A stretch of 64,000 nucleotides of DNA from DAITMV01 sp046318595 (GCA_046318595.1 JBKCTV010000010.1:1-64000), one strand, 5' to 3'; shown: positions 16,786-25,759, counted from the first letter of the stretch. Made by a program: numbers and translations. Notes: generated by a model not told the origin, from the letters alone.

Positions 16786-17565
16786 ATGGCGATCAACGCT
16801 TTTCGCCCGGCGCACGCGCCTTTCGGCTGGACGGCAGCGCTGCTCACACTGAGCCTCCTGCTACAAGCCGGCACCGTCATGGCGCAACAAGCCTTTCCAG
16901 GCATTACCGCCACCCCGGCGGGCGCCGGCGCAACGAACTACTCGGTGCCAATCCAGACCCTGCTGTTTCTGACGTTTCTGGGCTTTCTACCGGCCGTGAT
17001 TCTGATGATGACCGGCTTCACGCGCATCGTGATCGTGCTGTCGCTGTTGCGCATGGCGCTCGGCACACAAAACTCGCCGCCCAACCAGGTCGTCATCGGT
17101 CTGGCAATGTTTCTAACGTTTTTCGTCATGGGCAGCACCATCACTCGGGTTTATGAAGACGCCTACAAACCGTTCAGCGACAATCAGATCAGCTTCGACG
17201 TCATGCTCGACCGCGCCCAGCCCCCCATCAAGGCGTTCATGCTCAAGCAAATCCGCGAACCAGATCTTGCATTGTTCATGAGACTGGGCAACCAGCCCGA
17301 CGTCGCCAAACCTGCCGATCTGCCGCTTAAAATCATCGTTCCGGCCTTCGTGACCAGCGAGTTGAAAACGGCATTTCAAATCGGCTTCATGATGTTTTTG
17401 CCGTTTTTGATCATCGATTTGATCGTCTCTAGCGTCTTGATGTCGATGGGCATGATGATGCTTTCGCCGATGCTGATTTCCCTGCCATTCAAACTGATGC
17501 TGTTCGTTCTGGTCGATGGCTGGAACCTGCTGATCGGCTCGCTGGTTGCGAGTTTTCAGGCATGA
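16786..17565 (+). CDS. fliP: Flagellar export gate protein FliP
   Basis: A 259-residue polytopic protein, core of the FliP5FliQ4FliR1 export gate. A cleavable signal peptide is visible (LLTLSLLLQAGTVMAQQ), then IQTLLFLTFLGFLPAVILMM, the family segment MTGFTRIVIVLSLLRMALGT, a periplasmic domain and the C-terminal helices with GFMMFLPFLIIDLIVSSVLM. The stop overlaps fliQ by four bases. Confidence 0.98.
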   Translation: MAINAFRPAHAPFGWTAALLTLSLLLQAGTVMAQQAFPGITATPAGAGATNYSVPIQTLLFLTFLGFLPAVILMMTGFTRIVIVLSLLRMALGTQNSPPNQVVIGLAMFLTFFVMGSTITRVYEDAYKPFSDNQISFDVMLDRAQPPIKAFMLKQIREPDLALFMRLGNQPDVAKPADLPLKIIVPAFVTSELKTAFQIGFMMFLPFLIIDLIVSSVLMSMGMMMLSPMLISLPFKLMLFVLVDGWNLLIGSLVASFQA

Positions 17566-17834
17566 TGACCAGCCAGACAGTTCTGAACCTCGGCCAGCAG
17601 GCCGTCGAAACCATGCTGATGGTGTCTGCCCCTTTACTTGGTGTGGCGCTGGTCGCCGGACTGGTCGTCAGCATTTTGCAGGCGGCAACGCAGATCAACG
17701 AACAAACCCTGTCTTTCATTCCAAAAGTACTGGCGATTTTCGGTACCCTGTTGCTGCTCGGCCCCTGGATGCTCGCCACGCTGGTGGACTATACGCGCCG
17801 ACTGATCACCAGCATCCCCTTCATAATCGGTTGA
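17562..17834 (+). CDS. fliQ: Flagellar export gate protein FliQ
   Basis: A 90-residue, two-helix membrane protein with the FliQ pattern APLLGVALVAGLVVSILQAA then TQINEQTLSFIPK. It packs around the FliP-FliR core. It starts inside the fliP stop (ATGA), and fliR begins four bases after its end. Confidence 0.97.
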   Translation: MMTSQTVLNLGQQAVETMLMVSAPLLGVALVAGLVVSILQAATQINEQTLSFIPKVLAIFGTLLLLGPWMLATLVDYTRRLITSIPFIIG

Positions 17835-17838
17835 CGCT

Positions 17839-18603
17839 GTGGTGACCATCAGCAGCGCCGTCATTGCACAGTGGCTGGCAAGCTGGCTGTGGCCATTCAT
17901 CCGCATTCTGGCGTTGTTGTCGACCGCGCCCGTTTTCGAAAACCGTGCTGTGACGCGCCGCGTCAGGATTGCGCTTGCCGCCTTGATCGCCATCTTGCTG
18001 GGCCCACTCCTGCCCGTGCCGCCAGCGATGAGCGATACTCAGGCGCTGATCGTGCTGTTGCAGCAAATCATGATCGGAATATCGTTGGGCTTCACCTTGC
18101 GGATCATATTTACGGCAATAGAAATGGCCGGCGATCTGCTCGGTTTGCAGATGGGCCTGGCTTTCGCGCAGTTCATCGACCCGCAACGCGCCGCGCCGTC
18201 GCCCGTCCTGGGCAGCTTTTTGAGCATTCTGACGAGCCTGGCGTTTCTGGCGGCCGACGGCCATTTAATGATCATCGACGCCCTGGTGAAAAGCTTCGAG
18301 ATCGTGCCGATATCGGCGAGCTTCGACTTTCTGGATACGCACCGGCTGGCCAGTTTCGGCACCCTGCTGTTTTCGATCGCCCTGCAAATCGCGCTACCGG
18401 TGATTGCCGCCTTGCTGACGGCCAACGTCGTACTGGGCATTCTGGCCAAAGCAGCACCGCAAATGAACATTACCTCGGTTGGCTTCGCCGTGACGCTCCT
18501 TGCAGGGTTCTGGATACTATGGATGAGCCTGCCTTACCTATCGACCGTCTTCGAACAGACAACCTTACAGGTGCTGCAAACTCAGATCTGGCGGAGGCGC
18601 TGA
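17839..18603 (+). CDS. fliR: Flagellar export gate protein FliR
   Basis: A 254-residue polytopic membrane protein completing the export gate. Family features include RILALLSTAPVFENRAVTRR near the N-terminus, GEMAGDLLGLQMGL-like text (AIEMAGDLLGLQMGLAF) and the C-terminal AAPQMNITSVGFAVTLLAG. The start is GTG. It ends the flagellar operon; flhB and flhA are not in this window. It converges with the peroxiredoxin gene, 29 bases away. Confidence 0.97.
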   Translation: MVTISSAVIAQWLASWLWPFIRILALLSTAPVFENRAVTRRVRIALAALIAILLGPLLPVPPAMSDTQALIVLLQQIMIGISLGFTLRIIFTAIEMAGDLLGLQMGLAFAQFIDPQRAAPSPVLGSFLSILTSLAFLAADGHLMIIDALVKSFEIVPISASFDFLDTHRLASFGTLLFSIALQIALPVIAALLTANVVLGILAKAAPQMNITSVGFAVTLLAGFWILWMSLPYLSTVFEQTTLQVLQTQIWRRR

Positions 18604-18632
18604 GTGATCGGTCGAATCGCTCAAGGGCCCAT

Positions 18633-19274
18633 TCACTTATTGGGCTGCGGCGTCATCCGTAGATATGGCCGCACCGCCTCGTAACCTTTCGGAAATTTTT
18701 GCGCAATGACGACAGGGTCCTGCAGCGACGGGACGATGACCACATCATCACCGTCTTGCCAGTTGCCTGGCGTAGCAACGCTGTGGCTGTCGGTCAGTTG
18801 CAAAGAGTCGATGACCCGCAAGATTTCATTGAAGTTACGTCCAGTGCTCGCCGGGTAGGTGATGACGAGACGGATTTTCTTATTCGGATCAATGATGAAC
18901 AAGGAGCGGACGGTCAAGGTCGCATTCGCGTTCGGATGAATCATATCGTAGAGCTGGGCGACTGCGCGGTCGGCGTCGGCGATGATCGGGAAACGCACAT
19001 CGGTCTTCTGTGTATCGTTGATATCCTTGATCCATTCGCGGTGCGACTCGACAGGATCGACCGACAAGGCGATTGCCTTGACGTTGCGCTTCTCGAACTC
19101 GCCTTGCAGCTTGGCAGTCAAACCCAGTTCGGTCGTGCAAACCGGCGTAAAGTCGGCCGGATGCGAAAACAGCACACCCCAGCTCTGGCCGAGCCATTCG
19201 TGAAAACGGATCGGACCGACGCTCGAGTCCTGAGTAAAATCGGGGGCGATGTCGCCCAGTCGTAAAGTGCTCAT
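18633..19274 (-). CDS. 1-Cys peroxiredoxin (Prx6 family)
   Basis: A 213-residue thiol peroxidase that reduces peroxides in the cytoplasm. The peroxidatic cysteine is Cys46 in HPADFTPVCTTELG, and the Prx6-type C-terminal extension is present (GRNFNEILRVIDSLQLTD and the YLRMTPQP end). There is no second conserved resolving cysteine, which fits the 1-Cys class. It is transcribed against fliR and lies 12 bases downstream of the degenerate EAL gene, so the two may share a message. Confidence 0.93.
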   Translation of the reverse strand: MSTLRLGDIAPDFTQDSSVGPIRFHEWLGQSWGVLFSHPADFTPVCTTELGLTAKLQGEFEKRNVKAIALSVDPVESHREWIKDINDTQKTDVRFPIIADADRAVAQLYDMIHPNANATLTVRSLFIIDPNKKIRLVITYPASTGRNFNEILRVIDSLQLTDSHSVATPGNWQDGDDVVIVPSLQDPVVIAQKFPKGYEAVRPYLRMTPQPNK

Positions 19275-19286
19275 GCTCTTTTCCTT

Positions 19287-20084
19287 TTATGAATATTCCG
19301 CATCGTAAAGAATACCGTAATCCGCAAAGTAAGGAGGCTGCGCGCTATCGGGCGGACAACGGCCAATCAGCCGCACATGAAACCGGCGGGCGGCCTCCAC
19401 CAGCCCGTCGACGCTGCCGGCGAACCAGTTTTCGTTCGCGGCCAGCGATAAGTAATCCGGCCGCAATTGGCCCAGCAAGCTGCCCGCCTCGACAAAGTCG
19501 TTCGCGTGCAGGCCGGTCAAGAATCCGTTGCGGCGGTAATTGTCCATGACGAAACCCAGTGCATGCAGATCGGTAGCCGCGCGGCCCTGCACCTGAATGA
19601 CGAACTGCTGCGGATGGAGACCGAACGACTCGATGACCCGGCGAAAAGCCTGACCATGGTTTTCGGTCACTGCCGACAAAAAGCGGTTATGCACCTTCAA
19701 AAACAGCAAAGACGACGGCGGCGGCGACAAGCGAAAAAAGTTCATTGTATGCAACACGCGCAGCAACCGGTCAAGTACCGTCAACTGCTCATCTTGCAAA
19801 GTGTCCACACGCTGCGCCCAGTCGGCAAGCGCTGGCACATCGACCGATGCTTCGTGACCGATCGGCGGTTCGTCAACCAGCCGCCGGATCGCCCGGAAAC
19901 GGCTACCCACAGGGGTATCGAAGAATTGTCCGTGCACGGCACCATCCGGCGAGCGCCAGAGTTGGCGACCAGCCTGCGCCTGATCGGGCAAACGCGCAAT
20001 TGCTTTGTCGAACGCATCGCGTTCCCAGGTCGCAGCAGGCGGGCTGGGCTGCTCGGGTGGCAAAAAAAAAGCGGCTTCGGACAT
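19287..20084 (-). CDS. Degenerate EAL-domain protein, catalytic residues lost
   Basis: A 265-residue protein whose C-terminal half keeps the backbone of an EAL domain: LFLKVHNRFLSAV, FGLHPQQFVIQVQG, VMDNYRRNGFLTGLHANDF and LLGQLRPDYLSLA. The residues an active c-di-GMP phosphodiesterase needs are gone. There is no EAL motif, EITE has become QVQG, DDFG is HAND, and the K of IKLD is S. It is therefore probably a binding or scaffold protein, like YdiV-type regulators of flagellar genes; that role is inference. The ATG at 20084 was chosen; a TTG at 20108 would add eight residues and neither has a clear ribosome binding site. Confidence 0.7.
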   Translation of the reverse strand: MSEAAFFLPPEQPSPPAATWERDAFDKAIARLPDQAQAGRQLWRSPDGAVHGQFFDTPVGSRFRAIRRLVDEPPIGHEASVDVPALADWAQRVDTLQDEQLTVLDRLLRVLHTMNFFRLSPPPSSLLFLKVHNRFLSAVTENHGQAFRRVIESFGLHPQQFVIQVQGRAATDLHALGFVMDNYRRNGFLTGLHANDFVEAGSLLGQLRPDYLSLAANENWFAGSVDGLVEAARRFHVRLIGRCPPDSAQPPYFADYGILYDAEYS

Positions 20085-20108
20085 ATAAACGGCGGCGCAC
20101 GGGTTCAA

Positions 20109-20425
20109 TCCATTAATCTACCCCATCGCGGGGAGATTGCCCACCATGAATATCCGACATGCTTTGCAGAAAAAGTTATTTTAATAGCGAAATCCCCTGG
20201 AGCGCACCGCTTGAGCAACCCGCACAAAATGCTGACGCGTTTGTGTTTGCCGCTTGCGCATTCGCCGCCGCCGAAAACACCTCGGTTCTGGTCGAATGCG
20301 CAAGCTGCGGTGTAGCTAAGGCGTGACAACGAAGCTAGGCGGCGGGAGGTACGCTTTCTGGAGCGAACGCACTCCGAGCGACGGACAGCGCCCGGCCCGC
20401 TGCCAACCAATACCGAAGACCTGAC
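20109..20425. other. Intergenic region without recognisable gene
   Basis: These 317 bases lie between two minus-strand genes. A 101-codon minus-strand open frame spans most of it, but it has no ribosome binding site and a composition unlike a protein. The notable content is the long hairpin at 20252-20305. No promoter could be assigned. Confidence 0.5.
20252..20305. repeat. Long inverted repeat (13-bp perfect arms)
   Basis: GCTTGCGCATTCG (20252-20264) is repeated in inverse orientation as CGAATGCGCAAGC (20293-20305) with a 28-base spacer that itself can fold (CCGA/TCGG). One further CCG/CGG pairing is possible outside after skipping one base. No T run follows on either strand, so it is not a simple terminator. 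It could be a palindromic intergenic repeat or the relic of a small mobile element. Confidence 0.7.
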
Positions 20426-20938
20426 TCAGACAGGCAGATATGTGGCATTTTTACCCTCTGGTTTAAACGGATTTTTACTGACCGAGGAGCGAACCACCTC
20501 TGTGGCTAATATCGCCGCGCCTCCCCCCAAAGCTGCGCGGATAGCGACGCTGGGGGCAAAAACGGCCGCCATGACACCCGCAGCCAAACCGTAGCCAATA
20601 GTAACGGGGCATTGCGCGATCCACTTGGGAGCCGACTGCAAACCGTTGGAGACATTACTCCACCATTTGGCTTGACTAACACCGTTGGTGACCGCGCCGC
20701 CAATCGCAGCACCGGCCACCAGCAAAGCCGCTTTGACCAACTGACCACCATCCAATGCATTCCAGGCTAACTTGGCGGTCACACCGCCGAGCGCTCCCGT
20801 CAAACCCGTCATTGCCAAACCAAAAGCACGACTAATATTGGACTCCTGCTCGCCAGGAAGCGCTCTCAATGCATCATCGGTATATTGCGTTGCCGTTGCA
20901 GAAGCCTGGGGAAGTCTTTGAATATCCATATGCGGCAT
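20426..20938 (-). CDS. Small glycine/alanine-rich membrane protein, unknown function
   Basis: A 170-residue protein not recognised. After a polar N-terminus of about 40 residues come three hydrophobic, Gly/Ala-rich stretches: FGLAMTGLTGALGGV near 40-55, ALLVAGAAIGGAVTNGV near 70-87 and YGLAAGVMAAVFAPSVAIRA near 115-135, then LGGGAAILATEV. The glycine spacing suggests packed membrane helices. The ATG at 20938 is supported by AAGGAA 7 bases upstream, so the gene is probably real. A perfect 12-bp palindrome lies about 85 bases upstream. Islet-like surroundings and lack of relatives among core genes suggest an accessory protein. Confidence 0.6.
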   Translation of the reverse strand: MPHMDIQRLPQASATATQYTDDALRALPGEQESNISRAFGLAMTGLTGALGGVTAKLAWNALDGGQLVKAALLVAGAAIGGAVTNGVSQAKWWSNVSNGLQSAPKWIAQCPVTIGYGLAAGVMAAVFAPSVAIRAALGGGAAILATEVVRSSVSKNPFKPEGKNATYLPV

Positions 20939-21326
20939 TTGAATTTCCTTTTCAAGTTATGGGTAGCCAAACTGGGTTGCAAAAAACAATTTTTCGTTCC
21001 ATACTTTCACACACAAACTCAGTTCTGCAGAACGGATTTTACTCGGGCATTCCGCTTTACAATTCGTCTCCGTCCGCCAATAAACGCTTCAACGTCGACA
21101 CCATCAAATTTCTTCGCCACCTTGTGAAATGGTCGACCACCGCCACACTGATCGAGGTATCCTCAGCCACTCGTGCTCCGGACATCGCAGGATCTACCAG
21201 ACCCAACGGATCGGGCAGCGTAAATACTGACCCCGGCCCCACCTAATCGAGTGTAACGCCCGCCGCCCGGCAAATCGTAAACTGGGAAAACTTAATAAGG
21301 ATGCAACCTGACCGGGCAACGACATC
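20939..21326. other. Intergenic region with 12-bp palindrome, no clear gene
   Basis: These 388 bases separate the minus-strand small membrane protein from the plus-strand HDOD gene and should hold both promoters. A perfect palindrome GTTCTGCAGAAC occupies 21022-21033. A 61-codon minus-strand frame (21057-21242, GTG start) lacks a ribosome binding site and is not called. No -35/-10 pair is convincing. Confidence 0.5.
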
Positions 21327-22157
21327 ATGACAAACTTCATCGACGATGTAGTGGCGGGCCGTATCGAACTGCCGACCATGCCACGAACCATTCAACAACT
21401 GCTCGTCGCGCTACGCGACCCGTCGGTCAATTTAAGCGACGTGGTGCGTCAGATCGAGCAGGACCCGGCGTTTTGCGCCCATGTGCTGCGCCTGGCGAAT
21501 TCGCCGTTTTTTTCCGGCCGCCGCACCCTGGCCTCGGTGCAGGACGCCGTCGCGGTCATCGGGGTCAAAGCTTTACAGACGCTGGTGTTGTCGTGCGGCG
21601 TCTCGGCGGCATTCATTGAAGTGCCCGGAGTCAACCTGAGCAGATTCTGGGGAAACGCGATCGTGACCGCCAACAGTGCGCGCATTCTGGCGCAACGTTT
21701 GAAAAGAGACCCCGAGATCGCCTACTGCGCCGGTTTGCTCAGCAACATCGGACATTTGATTTTATGCCAGGCGTTTCCGGAAAACGCCCGGGCCGCTTTC
21801 AAGTCGACCTCGTCTTTGTCGGGCCAAGCGCTGGCCGAACAGGAGCGTGCCGCTTTCGGTACCGATCATGCGGTCGTCGGAGGGCTGTGGGCCGACCAGA
21901 TGGACTTTCCCCAGGAAGTCGGCAAGGCCTTGACCGGCTATCTCGACCGGCTCGGGCCCGGCACCTCCTGGCTGAATGGTGTTTTGCATCTGGCCAATGA
22001 AATTTCGACTATGGTGACGGCCCAGGAATCGCTGGAAGCCGCCATAGAAAAACTCGACGTTACCGTGATTCTGCATTTGGATCTGGACCGTTATGTGGCG
22101 GACGGCGACTTCGCGGAGCATTACACGGTACTCGGCGAACTGTCCGCAGCGTATTGA
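21327..22157 (+). CDS. HDOD domain protein
   Basis: A 276-residue protein with an N-terminal HDOD domain: ELPTMPRTIQQLL, QIEQDPAFCAHVLRLANSPF, VQDAVAVIGVKALQTLVLS. HDOD proteins are catalytically inactive HD-phosphohydrolase relatives found in signalling and motility control. The gene is followed after only 10 bases by a PAS-GGDEF-EAL protein, so the two probably form one c-di-GMP-related unit. The ATG at 21327 has no strong ribosome binding site but gives the family start. Confidence 0.88.
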   Translation: MTNFIDDVVAGRIELPTMPRTIQQLLVALRDPSVNLSDVVRQIEQDPAFCAHVLRLANSPFFSGRRTLASVQDAVAVIGVKALQTLVLSCGVSAAFIEVPGVNLSRFWGNAIVTANSARILAQRLKRDPEIAYCAGLLSNIGHLILCQAFPENARAAFKSTSSLSGQALAEQERAAFGTDHAVVGGLWADQMDFPQEVGKALTGYLDRLGPGTSWLNGVLHLANEISTMVTAQESLEAAIEKLDVTVILHLDLDRYVADGDFAEHYTVLGELSAAY

Positions 22158-22167
22158 ACGCGCCCTT

Positions 22168-24315
22168 ATGAACAGCCTGACCCGGCCCGATGCTGTTGCG
22201 CAGTTGAAAGACAGTACCCGGTTCCGCATGACCTTCGACCATGCACCGGTCGGCATCGCGCACTTGGCGTCGAACGGCCAGTTCATGCTGGCCAACCCCA
22301 AATTCTGCGCAATGACCGGCTACAGCGAAGACGAGCTGCTGACCATGGGCATCGAACAACTCGTCAGCGCCAAAGACGTCGAAGACCTGCGCGAACTGAT
22401 CACCTCGGTACTGAAGCAGGAAACGCCACATGCGAATGTCATCGAAAAATGCATAACTCGTAAACAGGATACCCCGCGATGGATGGTGATTGCGATTTCG
22501 GTCGTCCGCAACGATGACGGGTCGCCGCATCATTTGATCGCGGTGATCGAAGACATCGGCAGCCGTAAGCAAACCGAGCAGGCTCTAGCCGAATCTGAAC
22601 ACTTCACCCGCTCCACGATCAACGCACTCCCCAAGCAAATATGCGTGATCGATGAAAACGGACGGATTTTGAGCGTCAACCAGGAATGGCGTAATTTTCA
22701 TGCGAAGCAAACGCCACAGGGCGATGCGGCAGCCGCCACCGCCTGGGAAAGCCAGAGCTATCTGAGCTTATGCGACAACACGACCGGGGATGCCGCGAGC
22801 GGCGTGCAGCGCCTGGCGGCCGCCTTGCGCGAAATGCTCTGGGGCGACCGCACTGAGTTTCGGCTGGAATACAGCAACCACACCCCCGCCGAGCAACAGT
22901 GGCTGCAGGTGACGGCGACGCGGTTTCCCGGGGACGGTCCACGACGTTTGTTGATTATTCATGAAAACATTACCAATGCGCGGCTGGAGCAGGAGCGACT
23001 GGCTTTTTTGGCGAACCACGACAGCCTGACCAACTTAGCCAACCGCACCACGTTCTGCGATCGCCTCAAGCAATCCTTGCTGCAGGCCAAACGCAACCGG
23101 TGGACCGTAGGCATGCTGTTTCTGGATCTCCATCAGTTCAAATGCATCAACGACACCTTGGGCCATATGGCTGGCGATCAGGCTTTACAACTAGCAGCAG
23201 AGCGGATCAGCGGCTGTTTACGCGGCAGCGAGACCGTGGGACGGCTCGGCGGCGATCAGTTCGGCATTGTCATGCCAAATATCCGATCGCCCTTGGACGC
23301 AGGCCTGCTGGCCGACAGCATCATGAACAAACTTTCCGAAGTCTTCACAATCAGCAATACCGAGCTGCGCCTGGGAGCCAATATCGGCATTTCGATTTCC
23401 AACCACGAGCAACAGGACGCCGATGTACTGATTCAACAGGCCGATACCGCCATGTACCGCTCCAAGGCGCTCGGCAAAGACAATTATCTGTACTTCGCCG
23501 ACCAGATGAGCGAAGAGCTTCGCCAGCGCGTCAAACTGGGCGCAGAGCTACGCCGCGCGCTGGAACACGGCGAACTGTTTTTGCGCTACCAGCCGCAGAT
23601 CGAGATCGCATCCGGCAAAATCATCGGCGCCGAGGCATTGGTCCGCTGGCAGCATCCCGAACGAGGCTTGATCGCGCCAAGCGTTTTTTTACCGATCGCC
23701 GAAGAAAGCGATTTGATCGTAACCATCAGCGAATGGGTACTCAAAACTGCCTGCGAGCAAAATAAAAAATGGCAGGACGCCGGTTTGAAGCGATTGGTCA
23801 TGAGCGTCAACCTTTCCTCCCGGCAACTGAAACGCAATAACCTGGGTAAAGTCGTGCAGCAGGTGCTCAGCGAAACCGGTTTACCCGGCCAGTACCTGGG
23901 GCTGGAAATTACGGAAAGCACTGCCATGGAAAACGCCGAGTTGCTGATCGAGGCCATGCATCATCTAAAAACACTGGATGTGCGGATTTCACTGGACGAC
24001 TTCGGTACGGGCTATACCAACTTTGCGTTTTTGACGCGCTTTCCGCTGGACGCCATCAAGATCGACAGATCTTTCATCGAATGTATCGGCCAGGGAACCA
24101 ACCAAGACCTGATCGTCAGTTCCATCATCAAACTGGCGCACAACTTGAATTTCAAAGCGCTGGCCGAAGGGGTGGAAAGTGATGCGCAGTTGAACTTTCT
24201 ACGCGACCACAACTGCGACAGCATGCAAGGCTTTTTATTCAGCCGGCCAATGCTTGGGAAGGAACTAACTCGCTTACTGGAAGCCGGTCTGGAACGCGAC
24301 TTCATCCAAAGCTGA
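22168..24315 (+). CDS. PAS-PAS-GGDEF-EAL protein, probable c-di-GMP phosphodiesterase
   Basis: A 715-residue cytoplasmic signalling protein. A first PAS domain (about 15-130, FDHAPVGIAHLASNGQFMLA) and a second, more divergent PAS (about 150-270) precede GGDEF and EAL domains. The GGDEF motif is altered to GGDQF at 361-365, so cyclase activity is doubtful. The EAL domain looks intact: EAL at 489-491, NLSSRQ, EITES, DD at 610-611 in DDFGTGY, AIKIDRSF and LAEGVES. Net degradation of c-di-GMP is the best prediction. The open frame extends upstream into the HDOD gene, but the ATG at 22168, just after the HDOD stop, is the likely start. Confidence 0.92.
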   Translation: MNSLTRPDAVAQLKDSTRFRMTFDHAPVGIAHLASNGQFMLANPKFCAMTGYSEDELLTMGIEQLVSAKDVEDLRELITSVLKQETPHANVIEKCITRKQDTPRWMVIAISVVRNDDGSPHHLIAVIEDIGSRKQTEQALAESEHFTRSTINALPKQICVIDENGRILSVNQEWRNFHAKQTPQGDAAAATAWESQSYLSLCDNTTGDAASGVQRLAAALREMLWGDRTEFRLEYSNHTPAEQQWLQVTATRFPGDGPRRLLIIHENITNARLEQERLAFLANHDSLTNLANRTTFCDRLKQSLLQAKRNRWTVGMLFLDLHQFKCINDTLGHMAGDQALQLAAERISGCLRGSETVGRLGGDQFGIVMPNIRSPLDAGLLADSIMNKLSEVFTISNTELRLGANIGISISNHEQQDADVLIQQADTAMYRSKALGKDNYLYFADQMSEELRQRVKLGAELRRALEHGELFLRYQPQIEIASGKIIGAEALVRWQHPERGLIAPSVFLPIAEESDLIVTISEWVLKTACEQNKKWQDAGLKRLVMSVNLSSRQLKRNNLGKVVQQVLSETGLPGQYLGLEITESTAMENAELLIEAMHHLKTLDVRISLDDFGTGYTNFAFLTRFPLDAIKIDRSFIECIGQGTNQDLIVSSIIKLAHNLNFKALAEGVESDAQLNFLRDHNCDSMQGFLFSRPMLGKELTRLLEAGLERDFIQS

Positions 24316-24382
24316 GCCAGCACACGCTGGCGACCAGGGTCGGGTTTGGCGTATCATGACGTGATTCGAACCCTATTTCGCC

Positions 24383-25507
24383 ATGGATTCATCGCTGAAA
24401 CAAACCGTCGCCCGACGTTCGACCCTGGTGAGCGCCGCGGTCAACATCGTTTTATCGGCCGCCCAGATCATCGTGGGCTTTTGGGCACATTCGCAGGCGC
24501 TGATCGCCGACGGTCTGCATTCCCTGTCCGATCTGATCGCCGACGGCGTCGTTCTGTTCGTCAATCGGCACAGCCACAAAGGCCCGGACGACGATCACCA
24601 TTACGGGCACGCGCGCTTCGAAAACGCCGCTTCGCTGCTGCTGGGCCTGCTGCTGATCGTCGTCGGTCTGGGCATGCTGTATTCAGCAGTCGATAAAATA
24701 ACCGACGTCGGCAATATCCCGACCGTGCACATGGCGGCTTTGTGGATGGCGTTGAGTGCCCTGCTCGCCAAGGAAGTGCTGTTTCGCTACATGCTGGCGC
24801 GCGCGCAGCAGGTCAAGTCTGACATGCTGACCGCGAATGCCTGGCATGCGCGGTCGGATGCCGCCTCGTCACTCGTAGTGTCGATCGGGGTCATCGGTAA
24901 CCTGCTGGGCTACCCCTTGATGGACCCGCTCGCGAGCCTCGTGATCGGGCTGGTTATTTGCCGCACCGGTGGTTCGTTCGCACTCAAATCCTTGCACCAA
25001 TTGACCGATCGCGCCTTGCCCGAAGAAAAGACCAGCGCGCTGCGGGAATTGTTGCGCGCCATTCCAGGCGTGATCGACGTGCATGACCTCAAAACCCGGC
25101 AAATGGGCGACGACGCGCTGATCGACGTTCATATCAGCGTCAACCCCTGGATTAGTGTCAGCGAAGGCCATTGGATCGCCGCGCGCGCCCGTTCCGAGCT
25201 GGTGAGCCAGCCGCATGTGCTTGATGTCCACATTCACGTCGACCCGCTCGATGCCGATGCCTCCTTGGGCTTGCCTTTGCCCATGCGAAAAGCAGTAAGG
25301 GCCTTTTTCGATACCGACGACAAGGCTCATCTACCCAGACCAGTGGAGCTGCAGCTGCATTATTTGCAAGGACGGCTTCAGTTGGACGTGGTTTTCGAAC
25401 GACTCTTGAGTGAAGAGGATGCAGTTGCGTGGGAACGTTTGTTGCTCGACCGGTTCGGCCCGACAGTGACATTCCGCCGCCTGTCCTACATCAACCCAGC
25501 CGATTGA
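24383..25507 (+). CDS. Cation diffusion facilitator family transporter
   Basis: A 374-residue proton-coupled divalent-metal exporter. Six membrane helices are expected. The metal site is visible as D43, H46 and D50 in ADGLHSLSD (helix 2) and HARSD in NAWHARSDAAS (helix 5). The inter-helix HDHH-like text GPDDDHHYGHARFE is typical. The C-terminal dimerisation domain is followed by about 70 extra residues (LPRPVELQLHYLQGRLQLDV onward), longer than the usual 300-residue FieF type and resembling a duplicated cytoplasmic half. The metal cannot be told from sequence. Confidence 0.93.
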   Translation: MDSSLKQTVARRSTLVSAAVNIVLSAAQIIVGFWAHSQALIADGLHSLSDLIADGVVLFVNRHSHKGPDDDHHYGHARFENAASLLLGLLLIVVGLGMLYSAVDKITDVGNIPTVHMAALWMALSALLAKEVLFRYMLARAQQVKSDMLTANAWHARSDAASSLVVSIGVIGNLLGYPLMDPLASLVIGLVICRTGGSFALKSLHQLTDRALPEEKTSALRELLRAIPGVIDVHDLKTRQMGDDALIDVHISVNPWISVSEGHWIAARARSELVSQPHVLDVHIHVDPLDADASLGLPLPMRKAVRAFFDTDDKAHLPRPVELQLHYLQGRLQLDVVFERLLSEEDAVAWERLLLDRFGPTVTFRRLSYINPAD

Positions 25508-25759
25508 CGACTGACCGTGCGCACTTACAGACGATCAACGATTTCGCTTGGGGAGCATGGCAGCGCAACTCCGTGCGGCTATTAGCGAACATTCGGACCG
25601 AGTCCTGGTCAGCCAGAATGGCCCCGATGCCTCCACTTATCGGTAACGGCAGGGATCGTAGCTTACGCTTTTTTTGCTGGCCGCAGAAAAACGGCCACGA
25701 ACCATTCAAAGCCAACGACGAAGCACAGATTTAAGTGCTGCGCCGTTGACCCGAACCGC

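Noticed and set aside
20105..20410. 101-codon minus-strand open frame between the dead EAL gene and the small membrane protein
   Set aside because: No ribosome binding site, Arg/Ser/Cys-rich translation, and it contains the long inverted repeat.
21057..21242. 61-codon minus-strand open frame
   Set aside because: It starts with GTG without a ribosome binding site and has no recognisable features. Left as non-coding.
25508..25759. GGCCG/CGGCC hairpin near 25679-25700 as a terminator between the CDF gene and leuA
   Set aside because: The T run precedes the stem on the plus strand and becomes an A run after it on the minus strand, so it fits neither gene.
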